64,000 nucleotides of DNA. Origin: M3007 sp046160625 (GTDB lineage Bacteria > Bacteroidota > Bacteroidia > Chitinophagales > Saprospiraceae). Positions 1 through 11,107 of this stretch are shown one piece after another; position 1 is the first letter of the stretch; each line of letters starts with the position of its first letter. A program made the translations under genes and the position numbers. A model generated the notes under the pieces. It saw nothing but the letters and a program-made list of their open reading frames with translations. It made no database searches and was not told where the DNA came from. The stretch spans positions 1 to 64,000 of the forward strand of contig JBJXGZ010000118.1 in assembly GCA_046160625.1 (NCBI GenBank), in the 5' to 3' direction.

Positions 1-1
1 G

Positions 2-3000
2 GAACTTGATGTAGTAGTCCTGCTCGTAGGTCACCACCACGCGCTGGGTGCACTGGCTGCTGAAGCCGTGGCAGTCCCATGCACGGAACGTGCGGGTGAT
101 CGTGCCGCGGTTACATACTGTGTCGAAGAGGGTCATGTTCGCCGTATGCGTCAGGCCGCACTGGCCCTGGTACACCAGCGAGGTGTCGAGGCAGCAGTTG
201 TCGGCAACCAATGGCTTGCCGTAAGCCCAGAGGCTTGGGTCGAAGCTCTCGCAGTTCACCGTTACGTGGGCAGGAGGCAGACAAACTGGCTTCAGCTTAT
301 CCTGTACTTCCACCTGGATCATGCACTCGTTCTTGACTGGTTCGCCATCAGCACCCAACATGATATTGCCGTTCACATCCACCTGGTACACGGTCAGGAT
401 AACTGTCTGCGTTGTGCCCACCTCGCAGCAATAGAACTTGATAGAGTCTAACTCAGCGGTTGCCAAATCAAATTCACTCAAGCCTCCTGGGTAACATGGA
501 GTAGTACTCAAACTGTTGATACAATCTGAATAAGGAGCCATACGACGAATGGTGAATTTTACATCGAAACAGTTGTCGTAAGATCCGTCGTTGAAGGTTT
601 TTGCCTTGACGTAGGTTACCCCGGCAAACTGGCAGCCATCCGTGGTTGTATAACAGTCGAACGGATCATCCGGGCCAATTGCCACTGTTGTCGTTTCGTC
701 GCAAGCGGCCACTGGTGGTACGTAGTCGGCAACCGTTAACTCGAAACTACAAGTTGCGGTATTGCCACAATCGTCTTGCGCTGTGTAAGTCACAGTATGT
801 GTTCCAAGCGGCAAGCACGGCGTCCAACCAAAGTTACCCAGGGTGTCAAGATCCCACCAGTTGTTGCCAGCGAAATCCTCCACTGTACCGTCTATGGTAT
901 GAATACCTGTTTGCACACCCGTGTAATATTCGCGGGTGATCACTTTTGCTCCGATGTTGTTGATCCGGGAACAGTTGTCCTCGATGATGATATCGGGCAA
1001 ATTAGTCGTTGCACAACAAGTGAACGGATCAGAACCCACAGTCAGGTTTGCAGGGCAAACCATTGCAGGACCGTCGTGGTCTACCAACTTCACTACCTGA
1101 ATAAAATATAGCGGGTTGGAAAGCGGCGGAGTCGGCGAAGTCGGCAGGCACCAGTCAATTGCTTTCCAGGTACGGAGGATCTTCGTTGTTCCATCGCATT
1201 CTACAATCGGATCGTCTGTGTAAGAGGTAGCCAATTCGCAGAAACCTGCATTCGGCCACAAAGGCCATTGGATACCAAATGCTTCGTAATAAGGTACTCC
1301 TGTAACGGAAGGATGTGAATTGCCGTTCGTGCAGGACACTTCGGCATCCGTCGGGAACACCACATCATAGACGTGGATCCGGTGGAAGTAAATGTACTGG
1401 GTACAAGTCGAAACATTGTTCCAGGCATCTACAGCCGTCCAGATGCGCTCTACATAAGCACTAAGGTCATCCTCGCCATTGAAGCCTTGATTGCAAGCCA
1501 AATCATGCCATGTGTCCGAGTGCGTCAACGTATACGTTGCGCAATCAAATACATCTGGATAGGCATTAGACAAGTCAAGCACATTCTGCAGGTAACCTGG
1601 CGTGTAGCTCGTAATGGCACAGTTCAGGTGAATGTCGGAGCATTCAATTTCCGGTGGAAGTTTGTCTTCCAACTTCAAATTGCCCCAGCAGGAATTACAA
1701 GACATGATGTGATTCACGCTGTACTTGAGCGTTTGGCCGAAGTACGATGCGGGAATTGGGTTCGGCACAGGCTGATTGGTGTTCAGCGTGGTGATCGTGA
1801 CTTGATGGAAACCACCCAAGGGGTAGTTATCTTCGTCGCAGTTCGGATCTTCGCCTTCTAACAACATGGATGCTGTGACGTATGCGTTGCACTCAGCGTC
1901 CATAGAAATGTACACCAGATCATTGCAAACGGTATTGGCCTGTGTTGTTTGCCAGCAATTGCCCAAAACGGTTGGGTCGTCGGATCCGCCTGTATCTCCT
2001 TGATAACCAGGGTTGGTGGATTTAGGTTCGAGGCCCACGTCAGACAAATCCATAGCCATGTACTGCGCACCTCCATTCCAGTAGTCAGGAACCGGCACAC
2101 CCTGGAAGTTCTGCGCTTTGCCACTTACCATTGCCTGTGCTTTAGGGAAAGCAGGGGCGCCCGGGAAGTCAGGATCTATGCCAAACTTTATGCGCATACA
2201 GAATTTTTCACCGGGCCACAACAGACCGCTGGTACCATTGAACAGGTTTTTGCCTGGTGCTGTAGACGCGCCCGTGTATCCCACATTAAATACTGGATCT
2301 TGTTGGGCTGTGCTGGAAACAACAATAGGTGAACCTATCATTCCTCTAAATGCCGTGCCATACGCATTGGGTCCGGCCAGATCGAGCATGGCTTGCAGGC
2401 TGGCCAATGGCGTTGTGGAGGTATTTTCGATACAGATATCCATCCAGGCAGCAAATTCACCGCATACCGTCGGGTCGAAGCCCACGATCGCCATGGCCGC
2501 ATTGATCTTTGGCTCATCAATAAACCCAAAGTCTAAAGAAACATTTGCCTGATTGTCAGGGAATCCTGTTGTAACACCATCGGTCAGACCGTTTTCTGCC
2601 GTTGGCAGGAACACGGTTGTCAGGTTCGGGATGCTCACATTAATGAATGGAGCACCGTCACTGTCGATGTTGTCGCTCGGTGGAAGATTTGGAATGGTCA
2701 GAATTTTATCTACCGGATTGATTACTGCACCTGCAACACCGTTTGGAGCCGTGTATTTGTTGGGCAAAATGCGATAGTTGCTCGAAGGAATCAAACCTCT
2801 GAACTCATAGCGGCCATTGGCACCGGTGGTATTCATGTAAATACGGTCGTCGCCAGCAGGAGTGCCGCTGTTGGTTGCCGTTTGGAACACATTGTCTTCA
2901 CCCGCCCAAGTCAGGTTGAACTTGACGTTGGCCAAAGGCATCTCGGAAGCATCCTGGTCGCCCTCGATGTCCGGATTGTCCATCCAAACGTAATTGCCAA

Positions 3001-6000
3001 TCAAGGCAAGTGGAAGTTTGTAGTCTTCCACCTCACCGTTCGGGAATTGACCGGTGCCAGGTATTGCCGGGCCGGTAGCCGTCACGCCGCCGTTTTTCGA
3101 CAAGCGGAAGCGGGCGAACAGGTTACCGCCATTAAAGCTTGCTGTTGCAGGCACATCAAAGCAGAAATTCTGGTTCGTAACACCGCCGTTCGGGATGCTG
3201 GCGCCTGCCGGAGCAAAGTTGCCCGTGGTCAGTTGCTCCACTACTTCGAAGCTGCCGTTGCCGTTGAAGTCAATCCATGCCTGGAGGAATGCAGCACCAC
3301 CCGTGTTGTTTCGAGCGGTTACTTTCACACAAGCCTGATTACCAGGAATTAACGGAGTCGGGAAAGTGATACCGTTTTCGTCGTCAGCCAGTGGCGTACA
3401 AATACCCAGCGCGCCTGGTCCGGCATTGCCGTCGTCACCGCCCGTCATGAAACCGGCCATGGCTTCGGGTTGACCGTCAACGTCTACGTCCACACATGGG
3501 CCGAGGTAGAGGTCAGGGGTTACCGTGTGCACTGCGCCGTTCGATGCCTGAGTGGTTGCATAGGTATTCGGCAAGTCACCAAAGTCGAAGCCGAGGTAAC
3601 CAAAGTCGAAGGTTTGGTTGTTCTGATTGTCGGCATAGCCATTGAACACGTTAGGCGCGTCGCCTGTGCCAAATTCCCCAATTGGGAAGTTGCCTGGTGA
3701 GAGGTTGTTCGTTGAGAACGCCACACCCAAAGGTTGGTCTGCGTCAATCACATCCTGCGAGTTGCCTGCCACGTCAATGTTCAACGTTGGAACATAACCA
3801 AACGGCCGAACGCGCATCTGGTAGTTCTGACTTGGTGTAAGACCACAGAACAGGTATTTACCTTTAACACCTGAAACGGTTTCGGTTACATCGGTATAGA
3901 TGCGGTCATCGCCCGAAGGAACGAGCGCATTTTGCGGCGTTTGAATGATTCCGTCAGAACCAGCCCAAAGCAATTGCACCGTAACGTTGTCAATACCGAG
4001 GTTTACGTTTTCATTCTGCAAACCATCGGCATTTGCGTCAATCCATACCAAGTTACCCGCTTTTGCGACAGGGATTTTGTAATCCTCTACTTCGCCAATC
4101 GGATACGGCATGGCTGCTGGCCCACCAGAAGGCAGGTTGCCATTTGGGCTAAATCGTGCGCGCAAGAAGGCCGCACCACCTGCAAACGTAGCATCCGCTG
4201 GCACAGTGAAGCAGTAGTCCAGCACTTGCATACCGCCCGTGATAAGCGCTCCTGCCGCTGGAGCAAATGCGCCTGTGCTGAGCCGTTCGCCTGCGTCAGC
4301 TACGTCGCCATCGCCATTGAAATCTATCCAAATCTGGAGTCGAGCATCAGAGCCAGTAGTGTTCATGGTTGTGATTGTGAGACAAGCATCAAAACCAGGG
4401 ATCATAGGCGTTTTGAATACAATGCCGTTCTCGTCGTCGCCTGCGCCGCCTTCGTTGTATCCACCAGTATTGTTGTCGTCACCTCCAGTCATAAATCCAG
4501 CCATTGCTTCTGGTTGGCCGTTGAGTTCACCGTCTACGCTTGTGCCCAATTTCAGGTTAGGGTTAACGATGTGTTTCGGACCATTAGCAACAATGTCAGT
4601 GCCATAAGTATTGGGTAAATCACCATAATCTACGCTGACAAAACCAAAATCATTGGTCAGGTCATTCTGCGAATCCGGGAAATTCGGATCGTTCGGGACG
4701 TCCCCTGTGCCATTTTCGCCCGTAGGCAATGTCGTTGGCGGATTAGGAATAGCCACCATCGTACCAGCAGGATCTTCAGAATCAATTACGTCGTTTGCAC
4801 CAATATTCAATTGGGTTGGAATAAACCCTGCAGGATTGGTTGGAACGCTCAACTTATACATGCCTGGTGTTAAACCTAGGAACATATATTGACCATTCAG
4901 ACCCATGTTCGAGGTAGTCACGGTGTACGTAACATCGTCGCCGCCACCAGCCACGCCGTTCGGACCGAACCATACGAGTTGTACGTTCACTCCATTGAGG
5001 CCGTTGGTATTGGGTTCGTTCTGGATGCCATCGTTGTTGTTGTCGTTCCAAACGTAATTGCCGATCTTAGATAGGGGAAGTTTGTAATCTTCTACCTCAC
5101 CGATCGGGAACGGCATGTTTTCCGGCCCGTTGGCGGGAAGGTTCCCTGCCGGAGAAATACGGAAACGGACAAAGGCATTGCCACCCGTGAATGTCGCCGT
5201 AGCTGGCACATTGAAGCACATCTGTGCGTTGTTGAGGCCTCCGTTTGGTACAATTGCGCCATTACCCGGGCCGTTGAACGAGCCTGTGGTGACTAATTCC
5301 CCTGCATCGGCCACATCACCGTCGCCGTTCCAGTCAATCCACATTTGCAATACAGCAGCTGTGCCCGTGGTGTTCATAGCTGAAACACGTATGCACGCCT
5401 GGTTGCCAGGTATCATCGGCGATTCGAAGCTGATGCCGTTTTCGTCATCGCCTGCGCCGCCTTCGTTGTAACCGCCTGAGTTATTGTCGTCACCGCCGCT
5501 CATCAAGCCAGCCATTGGGTCGGGCTGACCGTCGGGGTCGGAGTCCACGCTCGCGCCGAGTTTGAGCGTTGGGTTGATGGCATGCACAGGGCCGTCGGAT
5601 GCGCTGGCATCGGTGGTTCCGTAGGTATCAGGCAAGTCGCCATAATCGAGCGCGACAAAGCCGAAATCAATTTGCAAATTGTCTTGCGCGTCGGGGTATC
5701 CGTTAAAACCGCCAGGAGCATCGCCGGTGCCGTTTTCGCCAGTGGGCAAGCCAGGCAGAGTCGGGATCATTACCATCTCACCGGTATTGTTGTCAGCGTC
5801 CCGATTTTCATTGCCACCCTGATTGAGTTGGGTTGGCACAAAGCCTGTTGGATTGGTTGGTATGCTGACTTTGTATGCGCCCGGAGTCAAGCCCCAGAAC
5901 ATATACTGGCCGTTGTTGCCGCCCATTGCGCCTGTGGTAGTCGTATAGGTACGGTTATCGCCAGAAGTGTTGATATCGCCATCAGGGCCACCCCATACCA

Positions 6001-9000
6001 TTTGGACGAGAATGCTATTGATACCGTTGGTACCTGCCTCGTTTTGGATACCGTCGTTATTGTTGTCGTTCCAGACATAGGTGCCGATTTTGGCAACCGC
6101 TACTTTGTAGTCTTCTACCTCACCAATGGGGTATGGGCCATTGGCTGGGCCGCCCGATGGGAGTCCACCCGTAGGCGAAAGACGGAAGCGTATCATTGCC
6201 TGTCCGCCATTGAACGTAGCGTTAGCGGGAACTTCAAAACACATTTGCTGATTGGCGACACCACCATTCGGGATGCTAGCGCCAGCAGGTGCGAAATTGC
6301 CAGTAGTGAGTTGCTCACCTGCTTCAAAGGTGCCGTTGCCATTAAAGTCAATCCAGCCTTGGAGCACAGCGTTTGAGCCTGTTGTGTTTACAGCGGTAAC
6401 TCGAATACAAGCGGTATAACCAGGGATGAGCGGGGTTTCAAACAACACTATGCCGTTTTCGTCGTCGCCACCGCCGCAGGTGCCGAGGCGCGCCACAGCG
6501 TTTGCGTTGTTGTCGTCGCCGCCAGACATCAGACCGGCCATAGCTTCAGGTTGACCGTTGGTTTCACCATCTACACAAGTGCCGAGGTAGAGGTCGGGGT
6601 CAAGGAGGTGAATAGGGCCACCTGCACCACTCGTGGTGCCGTAGGTATTGGGCAAATCACCAAAGTCAAGGGCTGTGAAGCCAAAATCGTCTGTCAAGTC
6701 ATTCTGATTGTCAGGGAAATTCGGATCATTTGGCACGTCGCCGATTCCATTTTCACCCGTGGGCAAAGTGGTGGGCGGGTTCGGGATGGTAATCAGATAC
6801 CCCGCGGGGTTGTCGGCATCAGTCACGTCGTTGCCGATGTTGATCTGCGTTGGGGAAAATCCGGGAGGGGGGGTTGGAATCCGTACGCTGTAGTTTCCGG
6901 GCGAAAGGCCAAGGAACATAAACATCCCATCTGTACCCATGTTTGAGGTTGTGGCGGTGTATATTACATCGTCGCCTCCACCTGCTACGCCATTCGGCCC
7001 AAACCAAGTAAGTTCAACGGTCACACCGTTGAGACCGTTTTCTTCGCCTGGGTCTTGTTGGCCGTCGTTGTCAACGTCCCACCAAACAAGGTTACCGATT
7101 TTAGACAATGGGGTTTTGTAATCTTCTACCTCTCCAAGTGGCGGGGTGCTGCCTGTGGGGTTTCCCGTACCCAAATCTCCATCCGGAGAAAGGCGGAAAC
7201 GAGCCATTGCCTGGCCACCAGTGAATGTTGCATTCGCCGGAACGGTAAAGCAATATTCTTCATTAACTACGCCACCGTCAGGAATGATTGCGCCGCCACC
7301 GGAGAAGTCGAGGGAGCTCAGTTCTTCCCCTGCTTCAAAGGTTCCGTTTCCGTTGAAGTCAATCCAGCCTTGAAGGTAAGCGTCGCCATCAGTGTTGTTG
7401 TGTGCGGTTACGCGGATGCAAGCCGTGCTGCCTGGTATCATCGGTGTCGCAAACACGATTCCGTTTTCGTCATCGCCAGCAGGACTGCAATTGCCTTGTG
7501 TACCATTGCCCACGTCACCATCGTCGCCGCCTGTCATAAGGCCAGCCATGGCTTCGGGTTGGCCGTCGTCTTCACCGTCAACACAAGTGCCGAGGTAGAG
7601 GTCAGGCGAGGTAACGTGTGCAGGCCCTTCGTTGCCCTGTGTTGTTCCATATGTATCGGGTAAATCGCCATAATCAAGGCCGATATAACCAAAGTCAAAC
7701 GTCAAATTGTCGCGAGAATCTGGGAAACCATTGGTGCCGCCTGGGTTATCGCCAGTGCCGTTTTCACCGGTTGGCAGGGCAAAATTGGTAGGAATATTTA
7801 CCATAACACCGGCAGGGTCGTCGGAATCTTTGACATCGCTGCCTACATTCAAAACTGTAGGGATACCCGCAGGGCTGACAGGGATACTGATTTTGTACAT
7901 GCCTGAAATTAAGCCACAGAAATCGTATTTACCGTTTACGCCAGAAACCGTAGTCGTTACATCAGTATACGTTCTATTATCGTTCGTTGTGTTGAAATCC
8001 GCGTCAGGCCCAGACCACACAAGTTGAACGGTCACACCGTTGATACCCGCAGAGGTAGGTTCGTCTTGTAGGCCGTCGTTGTCATAATCGCTCCATACAA
8101 GGTTGCCGACTTTAGCAAGTGTGGTTTTGTAATCTTCCACCTCGCCGTCCACACCGCCACCTTGTGGCGTAAGGCCGCCCGCTGGCGAAAGACGGAAACG
8201 TGAAAATGCTTGCCCTCCTTGGAACGTTGCCGAAGCCGGGACGGTGAAGCAGAAAAGTTGAGCACTCACGCCTCCGATAGGAATCACAGCACCCGATGGC
8301 GAGAAGTTGCCCGTGGTGAGTTGTTCGCTTGGGTCAAAGCTTCCGTTACCATTGAAGTCAATCCAGCCTTGAAGTACCGCATTCGAGCCAGTCATGTTCA
8401 TGGCTGTGATGCGAAGACAAGCTTCGGCGCCCGGAATCATAGGTGTTTCGAACACGATCCCATTTTCGTCATCGCCATTACCAGTACAAGTTCCGGTAAG
8501 TGAAAGTCCTACAGTATTGTCGTCACCGCCGGTCATCTGTCCGGCCATGGCTTCAGGCTGCCCTTCTGGTTCAGCGTCAACGCAGTTGCCCAATTTAAGG
8601 GTAGTGGTTACCCAGTGCCAAGGGCCGTTGCTGCCCTCGGTGGTGCCATAGGTATTTGGCAAATCGCCATAGTCCGTTGGAATCACACCAAAGTCGAATG
8701 TGTGATTATTTTCCCCGGCATTGCCTGTGGTAAGCATAATTTGCACATCACCGCTACCGAGCAAGGTACCATCGCTATCGCTGAAATCAGCCAAGCCGTT
8801 TGTGCTTTGGTTCGGCGGAGTTACCAGGTAATTATTGAGCGGCTGGCCATTTGCAAATTGCGTGGCAGGGACACAGATTTTGTAAGCTGTCAAAGTTAGC
8901 AGCCCGGGTTGATTGCCGAGTGTAAGCGGATCGCCATCTGTCACGTTCGATTTGTTGAACACGAAATTGCCCGTGCCGTTGGTAGTGGTCGTAGCCAGTA

Positions 9001-11107
9001 AGGTACCATCAGGCCATTTCAATTGAACGCTGACACCTGGCACACCCGGTTCGCCACTATCCTGGATTCCGTCCCGATCCATATCGGCCCAAACACGGTT
9101 GCCGATTTCGAGGGGAGCAGGGTCGCCGGAAAGTTCTACGTCGCCCAAGCCATTGGCTTTACTTGGCGTTGCACCGGGCTGATTGAGCGTCCAGCGGTCG
9201 TCAAATACCTCATAAGCGGAATTGGCAACCCTATTTCCGGTTGCATTGTTAAAACGTATAGTACCACCCGAGCGAATTTTGATAGGGTCAAGCACCACGG
9301 CAACTGCTTCGTTTTGTCCTGGAAGCACTGCGAGTGGGCCTTGTAAAGATTCCGGGTGAATAATATTGTCAGCATAATAATCCGCCGAACCTGGATTGGA
9401 TACGATGGAATAAACGCAGTTGTTGTTCGCATCGGCACGAAGGAGCTCGCCCGCTGTCGAGTATTCGTAATTGACGAGGTTCCCGTTATAATTGTTGTTA
9501 TTAATGGCATATTGATGCCCCTTGCGGTCCAAAAGTCCAATAAGCATATTACCAAAATCGTCAAACTCGATATCGGCGAGGATTGGCTCAGCAATCTCAC
9601 GTTCGGTGCCAGAAAAGTAACGGCTAAGCCCGCTCAGCGTGCTGTAGCCCCAAGGGATCCAGCCACGTTCGCGGCCGTAGTTAAAATCAAATTGTATCTT
9701 TTGCGTAAAAACTGAAGTCCCAGGGTCTAATTCGTACACGAATCCATAGACATCAGTGCCTATTTGGTGTCCGTTGACGGTGATAACCGGGCTAACGACC
9801 GTTCCCACGGCATTTTGGCCTGAAAGCACTAAGCCAATATACAATTTGCCACGGGTATATTTCAAACCCCAAGGGCGGTGTTCTCCATGACCGTTGGTAG
9901 TGCCCGGGTCAGGAGAATCCCAGCTGCGCACACGGGTGGCCACATTACCCAGCGTAGGTGCTTGCGGGTTTTTGGGATCTACCAGGTCAATTTCGTAGAT
10001 CTTGCGGTCCCACAAGTTCATGACATACAAATACCGACCATCGTCGGAAATATCAATATCGCCGATAGAAACTTTGCCTACCTGGTCGCCCGCAGCGTAG
10101 TCTGTGCTTGGGGTAGTGCTATTGGAACCCAAGCCACGTTGAGCGGAGGTGCCAATAAAACCGCTTACCGGGCTGGTATTATTGCCGGGGTTTGCCGGGT
10201 ATGACCCTGCATGATCGTATGTCCAAATACCAACTGCGTCCAAATCCAGCCAGTTGGTGACACCACCTCCGAATGGATTAACCAGGTAAATACCACCAGA
10301 ACCCAAAGGGCCAAATGCCGCATGGCGGCGCATAACCGCTGAGGTAAACACTTTTTGTGCTGGTCGTGAGAATGCTACGCCGTAAAGCGAACCTACTTGA
10401 CCAATGGTAGCCAACAGGTTTGGGTCTGGCACACCCGGGGTGCCGCCATCGTGGCTCGCAGGTACGCCGCTTTCCAAAAAGTCAAAAGAAACAAAAGCAG
10501 GTTTTGACCCTGCGTTGCCCCCTCCATTGGGGTCGCCGAATGAATAGCAGGGCAGCATGATGGTGGGGTCTGGGTCTTCCACCCATTGCCCAGGATAGTT
10601 GATGGCAAATTTCACCCCGCCTTGTTGTCCGGTGATGAATTGTACGCTACTGCCATATACCAGGCTGCCTACTGCGGTGAAGTCCACGCCAGCAGCCAAG
10701 TCGCAACCGAAGCTGGTGGGAATGGAAAATTCGACCCGTACATTTTCGCCAGCATTTGCAGCCCGGCCACTCGTGACCAAAGTGGCAAAATTGAAATTGC
10801 CATTAGCGCCCGTAACGGTTTCACCTATAAATTGGTCGGTAGCAGGCAGTACTGCATCTCCGTAGATGCGGACAACAATGCCTGGTACCCCTGGTTCCGC
10901 CCCAGTCTGGAGGCCATCACCATTGAAGTCACGGAAGGCAGTACCCGATTGCGCTGAAAGCGAGGTCGCGCTGGCCAACAGCAAAAGGAAAGAAAGTACT
11001 AAGCAAGGGAAAGCCAGGTCCCTGAATCTACCATTAGGTGTTCTTGAATCTATCCAAGCCCATCTTACAAATGGCTTTTTTTTGCTGGGTAAACAAACTC
11101 TTTTCAT
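2..11107 (-). CDS. Giant secreted SdrD-B/GEVED/HYR-like repeat protein, C-terminus off the left edge
   Basis: The frame starts at an ATG at 11107. It appears to run without a stop to the left edge, giving at least 3,702 codons; I checked the frame at many points, including all six GEVEDY motifs. Residues 1-52 are a long basic leader plus hydrophobic segment ending SLSA-Q, a plausible signal peptide. An SdrD-B-like domain follows (DFNGDGLQTGAEPG, about residue 58). Next comes a propeller-like region with quoted-data style loops (about 150-600), then a second SdrD-B-like domain (DMDRDGIQDSGEPG, about 667). Six GEVED plus SdrD-B-like units follow, and then HYR-like modules rich in Cys-Gly-Asn and VPP motifs. 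DxDxDG loops suggest calcium binding. By family analogy it is a surface or matrix adhesin. A T9SS sorting domain would be expected beyond the edge but is not visible. Confidence 0.9.
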   Translation of the reverse strand, partial: MKRVCLPSKKKPFVRWAWIDSRTPNGRFRDLAFPCLVLSFLLLLASATSLSAQSGTAFRDFNGDGLQTGAEPGVPGIVVRIYGDAVLPATDQFIGETVTGANGNFNFATLVTSGRAANAGENVRVEFSIPTSFGCDLAAGVDFTAVGSLVYGSSVQFITGQQGGVKFAINYPGQWVEDPDPTIMLPCYSFGDPNGGGNAGSKPAFVSFDFLESGVPASHDGGTPGVPDPNLLATIGQVGSLYGVAFSRPAQKVFTSAVMRRHAAFGPLGSGGIYLVNPFGGGVTNWLDLDAVGIWTYDHAGSYPANPGNNTSPVSGFIGTSAQRGLGSNSTTPSTDYAAGDQVGKVSIGDIDISDDGRYLYVMNLWDRKIYEIDLVDPKNPQAPTLGNVATRVRSWDSPDPGTTNGHGEHRPWGLKYTRGKLYIGLVLSGQNAVGTVVSPVITVNGHQIGTDVYGFVYELDPGTSVFTQKIQFDFNYGRERGWIPWGYSTLSGLSRYFSGTEREIAEPILADIEFDDFGNMLIGLLDRKGHQYAINNNNYNGNLVNYEYSTAGELLRADANNNCVYSIVSNPGSADYYADNIIHPESLQGPLAVLPGQNEAVAVVLDPIKIRSGGTIRFNNATGNRVANSAYEVFDDRWTLNQPGATPSKANGLGDVELSGDPAPLEIGNRVWADMDRDGIQDSGEPGVPGVSVQLKWPDGTLLATTTTNGTGNFVFNKSNVTDGDPLTLGNQPGLLTLTAYKICVPATQFANGQPLNNYLVTPPNQSTNGLADFSDSDGTLLGSGDVQIMLTTGNAGENNHTFDFGVIPTDYGDLPNTYGTTEGSNGPWHWVTTTLKLGNCVDAEPEGQPEAMAGQMTGGDDNTVGLSLTGTCTGNGDDENGIVFETPMIPGAEACLRITAMNMTGSNAVLQGWIDFNGNGSFDPSEQLTTGNFSPSGAVIPIGGVSAQLFCFTVPASATFQGGQAFSRFRLSPAGGLTPQGGGVDGEVEDYKTTLAKVGNLVWSDYDNDGLQDEPTSAGINGVTVQLVWSGPDADFNTTNDNRTYTDVTTTVSGVNGKYDFCGLISGMYKISIPVSPAGIPTVLNVGSDVKDSDDPAGVMVNIPTNFALPTGENGTGDNPGGTNGFPDSRDNLTFDFGYIGLDYGDLPDTYGTTQGNEGPAHVTSPDLYLGTCVDGEDDGQPEAMAGLMTGGDDGDVGNGTQGNCSPAGDDENGIVFATPMIPGSTACIRVTAHNNTDGDAYLQGWIDFNGNGTFEAGEELSSLDFSGGGAIIPDGGVVNEEYCFTVPANATFTGGQAMARFRLSPDGDLGTGNPTGSTPPLGEVEDYKTPLSKIGNLVWWDVDNDGQQDPGEENGLNGVTVELTWFGPNGVAGGGDDVIYTATTSNMGTDGMFMFLGLSPGNYSVRIPTPPPGFSPTQINIGNDVTDADNPAGYLITIPNPPTTLPTGENGIGDVPNDPNFPDNQNDLTDDFGFTALDFGDLPNTYGTTSGAGGPIHLLDPDLYLGTCVDGETNGQPEAMAGLMSGGDDNNANAVARLGTCGGGDDENGIVLFETPLIPGYTACIRVTAVNTTGSNAVLQGWIDFNGNGTFEAGEQLTTGNFAPAGASIPNGGVANQQMCFEVPANATFNGGQAMIRFRLSPTGGLPSGGPANGPYPIGEVEDYKVAVAKIGTYVWNDNNNDGIQNEAGTNGINSILVQMVWGGPDGDINTSGDNRTYTTTTGAMGGNNGQYMFWGLTPGAYKVSIPTNPTGFVPTQLNQGGNENRDADNNTGEMVMIPTLPGLPTGENGTGDAPGGFNGYPDAQDNLQIDFGFVALDYGDLPDTYGTTDASASDGPVHAINPTLKLGASVDSDPDGQPDPMAGLMSGGDDNNSGGYNEGGAGDDENGISFESPMIPGNQACIRVSAMNTTGTAAVLQMWIDWNGDGDVADAGELVTTGSFNGPGNGAIVPNGGLNNAQMCFNVPATATFTGGNAFVRFRISPAGNLPANGPENMPFPIGEVEDYKLPLSKIGNYVWNDNNNDGIQNEPNTNGLNGVNVQLVWFGPNGVAGGGDDVTYTVTTSNMGLNGQYMFLGLTPGMYKLSVPTNPAGFIPTQLNIGANDVIDSEDPAGTMVAIPNPPTTLPTGENGTGDVPNDPNFPDSQNDLTNDFGFVSVDYGDLPNTYGTDIVANGPKHIVNPNLKLGTSVDGELNGQPEAMAGFMTGGDDNNTGGYNEGGAGDDENGIVFKTPMIPGFDACLTITTMNTTGSDARLQIWIDFNGDGDVADAGERLSTGAFAPAAGALITGGMQVLDYCFTVPADATFAGGAAFLRARFSPNGNLPSGGPAAMPYPIGEVEDYKIPVAKAGNLVWIDANADGLQNENVNLGIDNVTVQLLWAGSDGIIQTPQNALVPSGDDRIYTDVTETVSGVKGKYLFCGLTPSQNYQMRVRPFGYVPTLNIDVAGNSQDVIDADQPLGVAFSTNNLSPGNFPIGEFGTGDAPNVFNGYADNQNNQTFDFGYLGFDFGDLPNTYATTQASNGAVHTVTPDLYLGPCVDVDVDGQPEAMAGFMTGGDDGNAGPGALGICTPLADDENGITFPTPLIPGNQACVKVTARNNTGGAAFLQAWIDFNGNGSFEVVEQLTTGNFAPAGASIPNGGVTNQNFCFDVPATASFNGGNLFARFRLSKNGGVTATGPAIPGTGQFPNGEVEDYKLPLALIGNYVWMDNPDIEGDQDASEMPLANVKFNLTWAGEDNVFQTATNSGTPAGDDRIYMNTTGANGRYEFRGLIPSSNYRILPNKYTAPNGVAGAVINPVDKILTIPNLPPSDNIDSDGAPFINVSIPNLTTVFLPTAENGLTDGVTTGFPDNQANVSLDFGFIDEPKINAAMAIVGFDPTVCGEFAAWMDICIENTSTTPLASLQAMLDLAGPNAYGTAFRGMIGSPIVVSSTAQQDPVFNVGYTGASTAPGKNLFNGTSGLLWPGEKFCMRIKFGIDPDFPGAPAFPKAQAMVSGKAQNFQGVPVPDYWNGGAQYMAMDLSDVGLEPKSTNPGYQGDTGGSDDPTVLGNCWQTTQANTVCNDLVYISMDAECNAYVTASMLLEGEDPNCDEDNYPLGGFHQVTITTLNTNQPVPNPIPASYFGQTLKYSVNHIMSCNSCWGNLKLEDKLPPEIECSDIHLNCAITSYTPGYLQNVLDLSNAYPDVFDCATYTLTHSDTWHDLACNQGFNGEDDLSAYVERIWTAVDAWNNVSTCTQYIYFHRIHVYDVVFPTDAEVSCTNGNSHPSVTGVPYYEAFGIQWPLWPNAGFCELATSYTDDPIVECDGTTKILRTWKAIDWCLPTSPTPPLSNPLYFIQVVKLVDHDGPAMVCPANLTVGSDPFTCCATTNLPDIIIEDNCSRINNIGAKVITREYYTGVQTGIHTIDGTVEDFAGNNWWDLDTLGNFGWTPCLPLGTHTVTYTAQDDCGNTATCSFELTVADYVPPVAACDETTTVAIGPDDPFDCYTTTDGCQFAGVTYVKAKTFNDGSYDNCFDVKFTIRRMAPYSDCINSLSTTPCYPGGLSEFDLATAELDSIKFYCCEVGTTQTVILTVYQVDVNGNIMLGADGEPVKNECMIQVEVQDKLKPVCLPPAHVTVNCESFDPSLWAYGKPLVADNCCLDTSLVYQGQCGLTHTANMTLFDTVCNRGTITRTFRAWDCHGFSSQCTQRVVVTYEQDYYIKF
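3018..8672 (-). repeat. Six tandem GEVED + SdrD-B-like coding units
   Basis: Six GEVED domains lie inside the giant gene. They start with DYGDLP/DFGDLP near 8669, 7676, 6667, 5646, 4634 and 3590, and end with GEVEDYK near 8130, 7115, 6108, 5087, 4080 and 3020. The period is about 990-1,045 bp, so units are homologous but not identical. Each contains an EF-hand-like loop of the DFNGNGTFEAGE type and is followed by an SdrD-B-like linker of about 150 residues. The first GEVED follows the second SdrD-B-like domain. The tract could change length by recombination. Confidence 0.88.

Noticed and set aside
5582..6376. Plus-strand ORF of 264 codons, and several similar ones between 1 and 10 kb
   Set aside because: Antisense shadows of the giant repeat gene; they recur once per repeat unit as expected.
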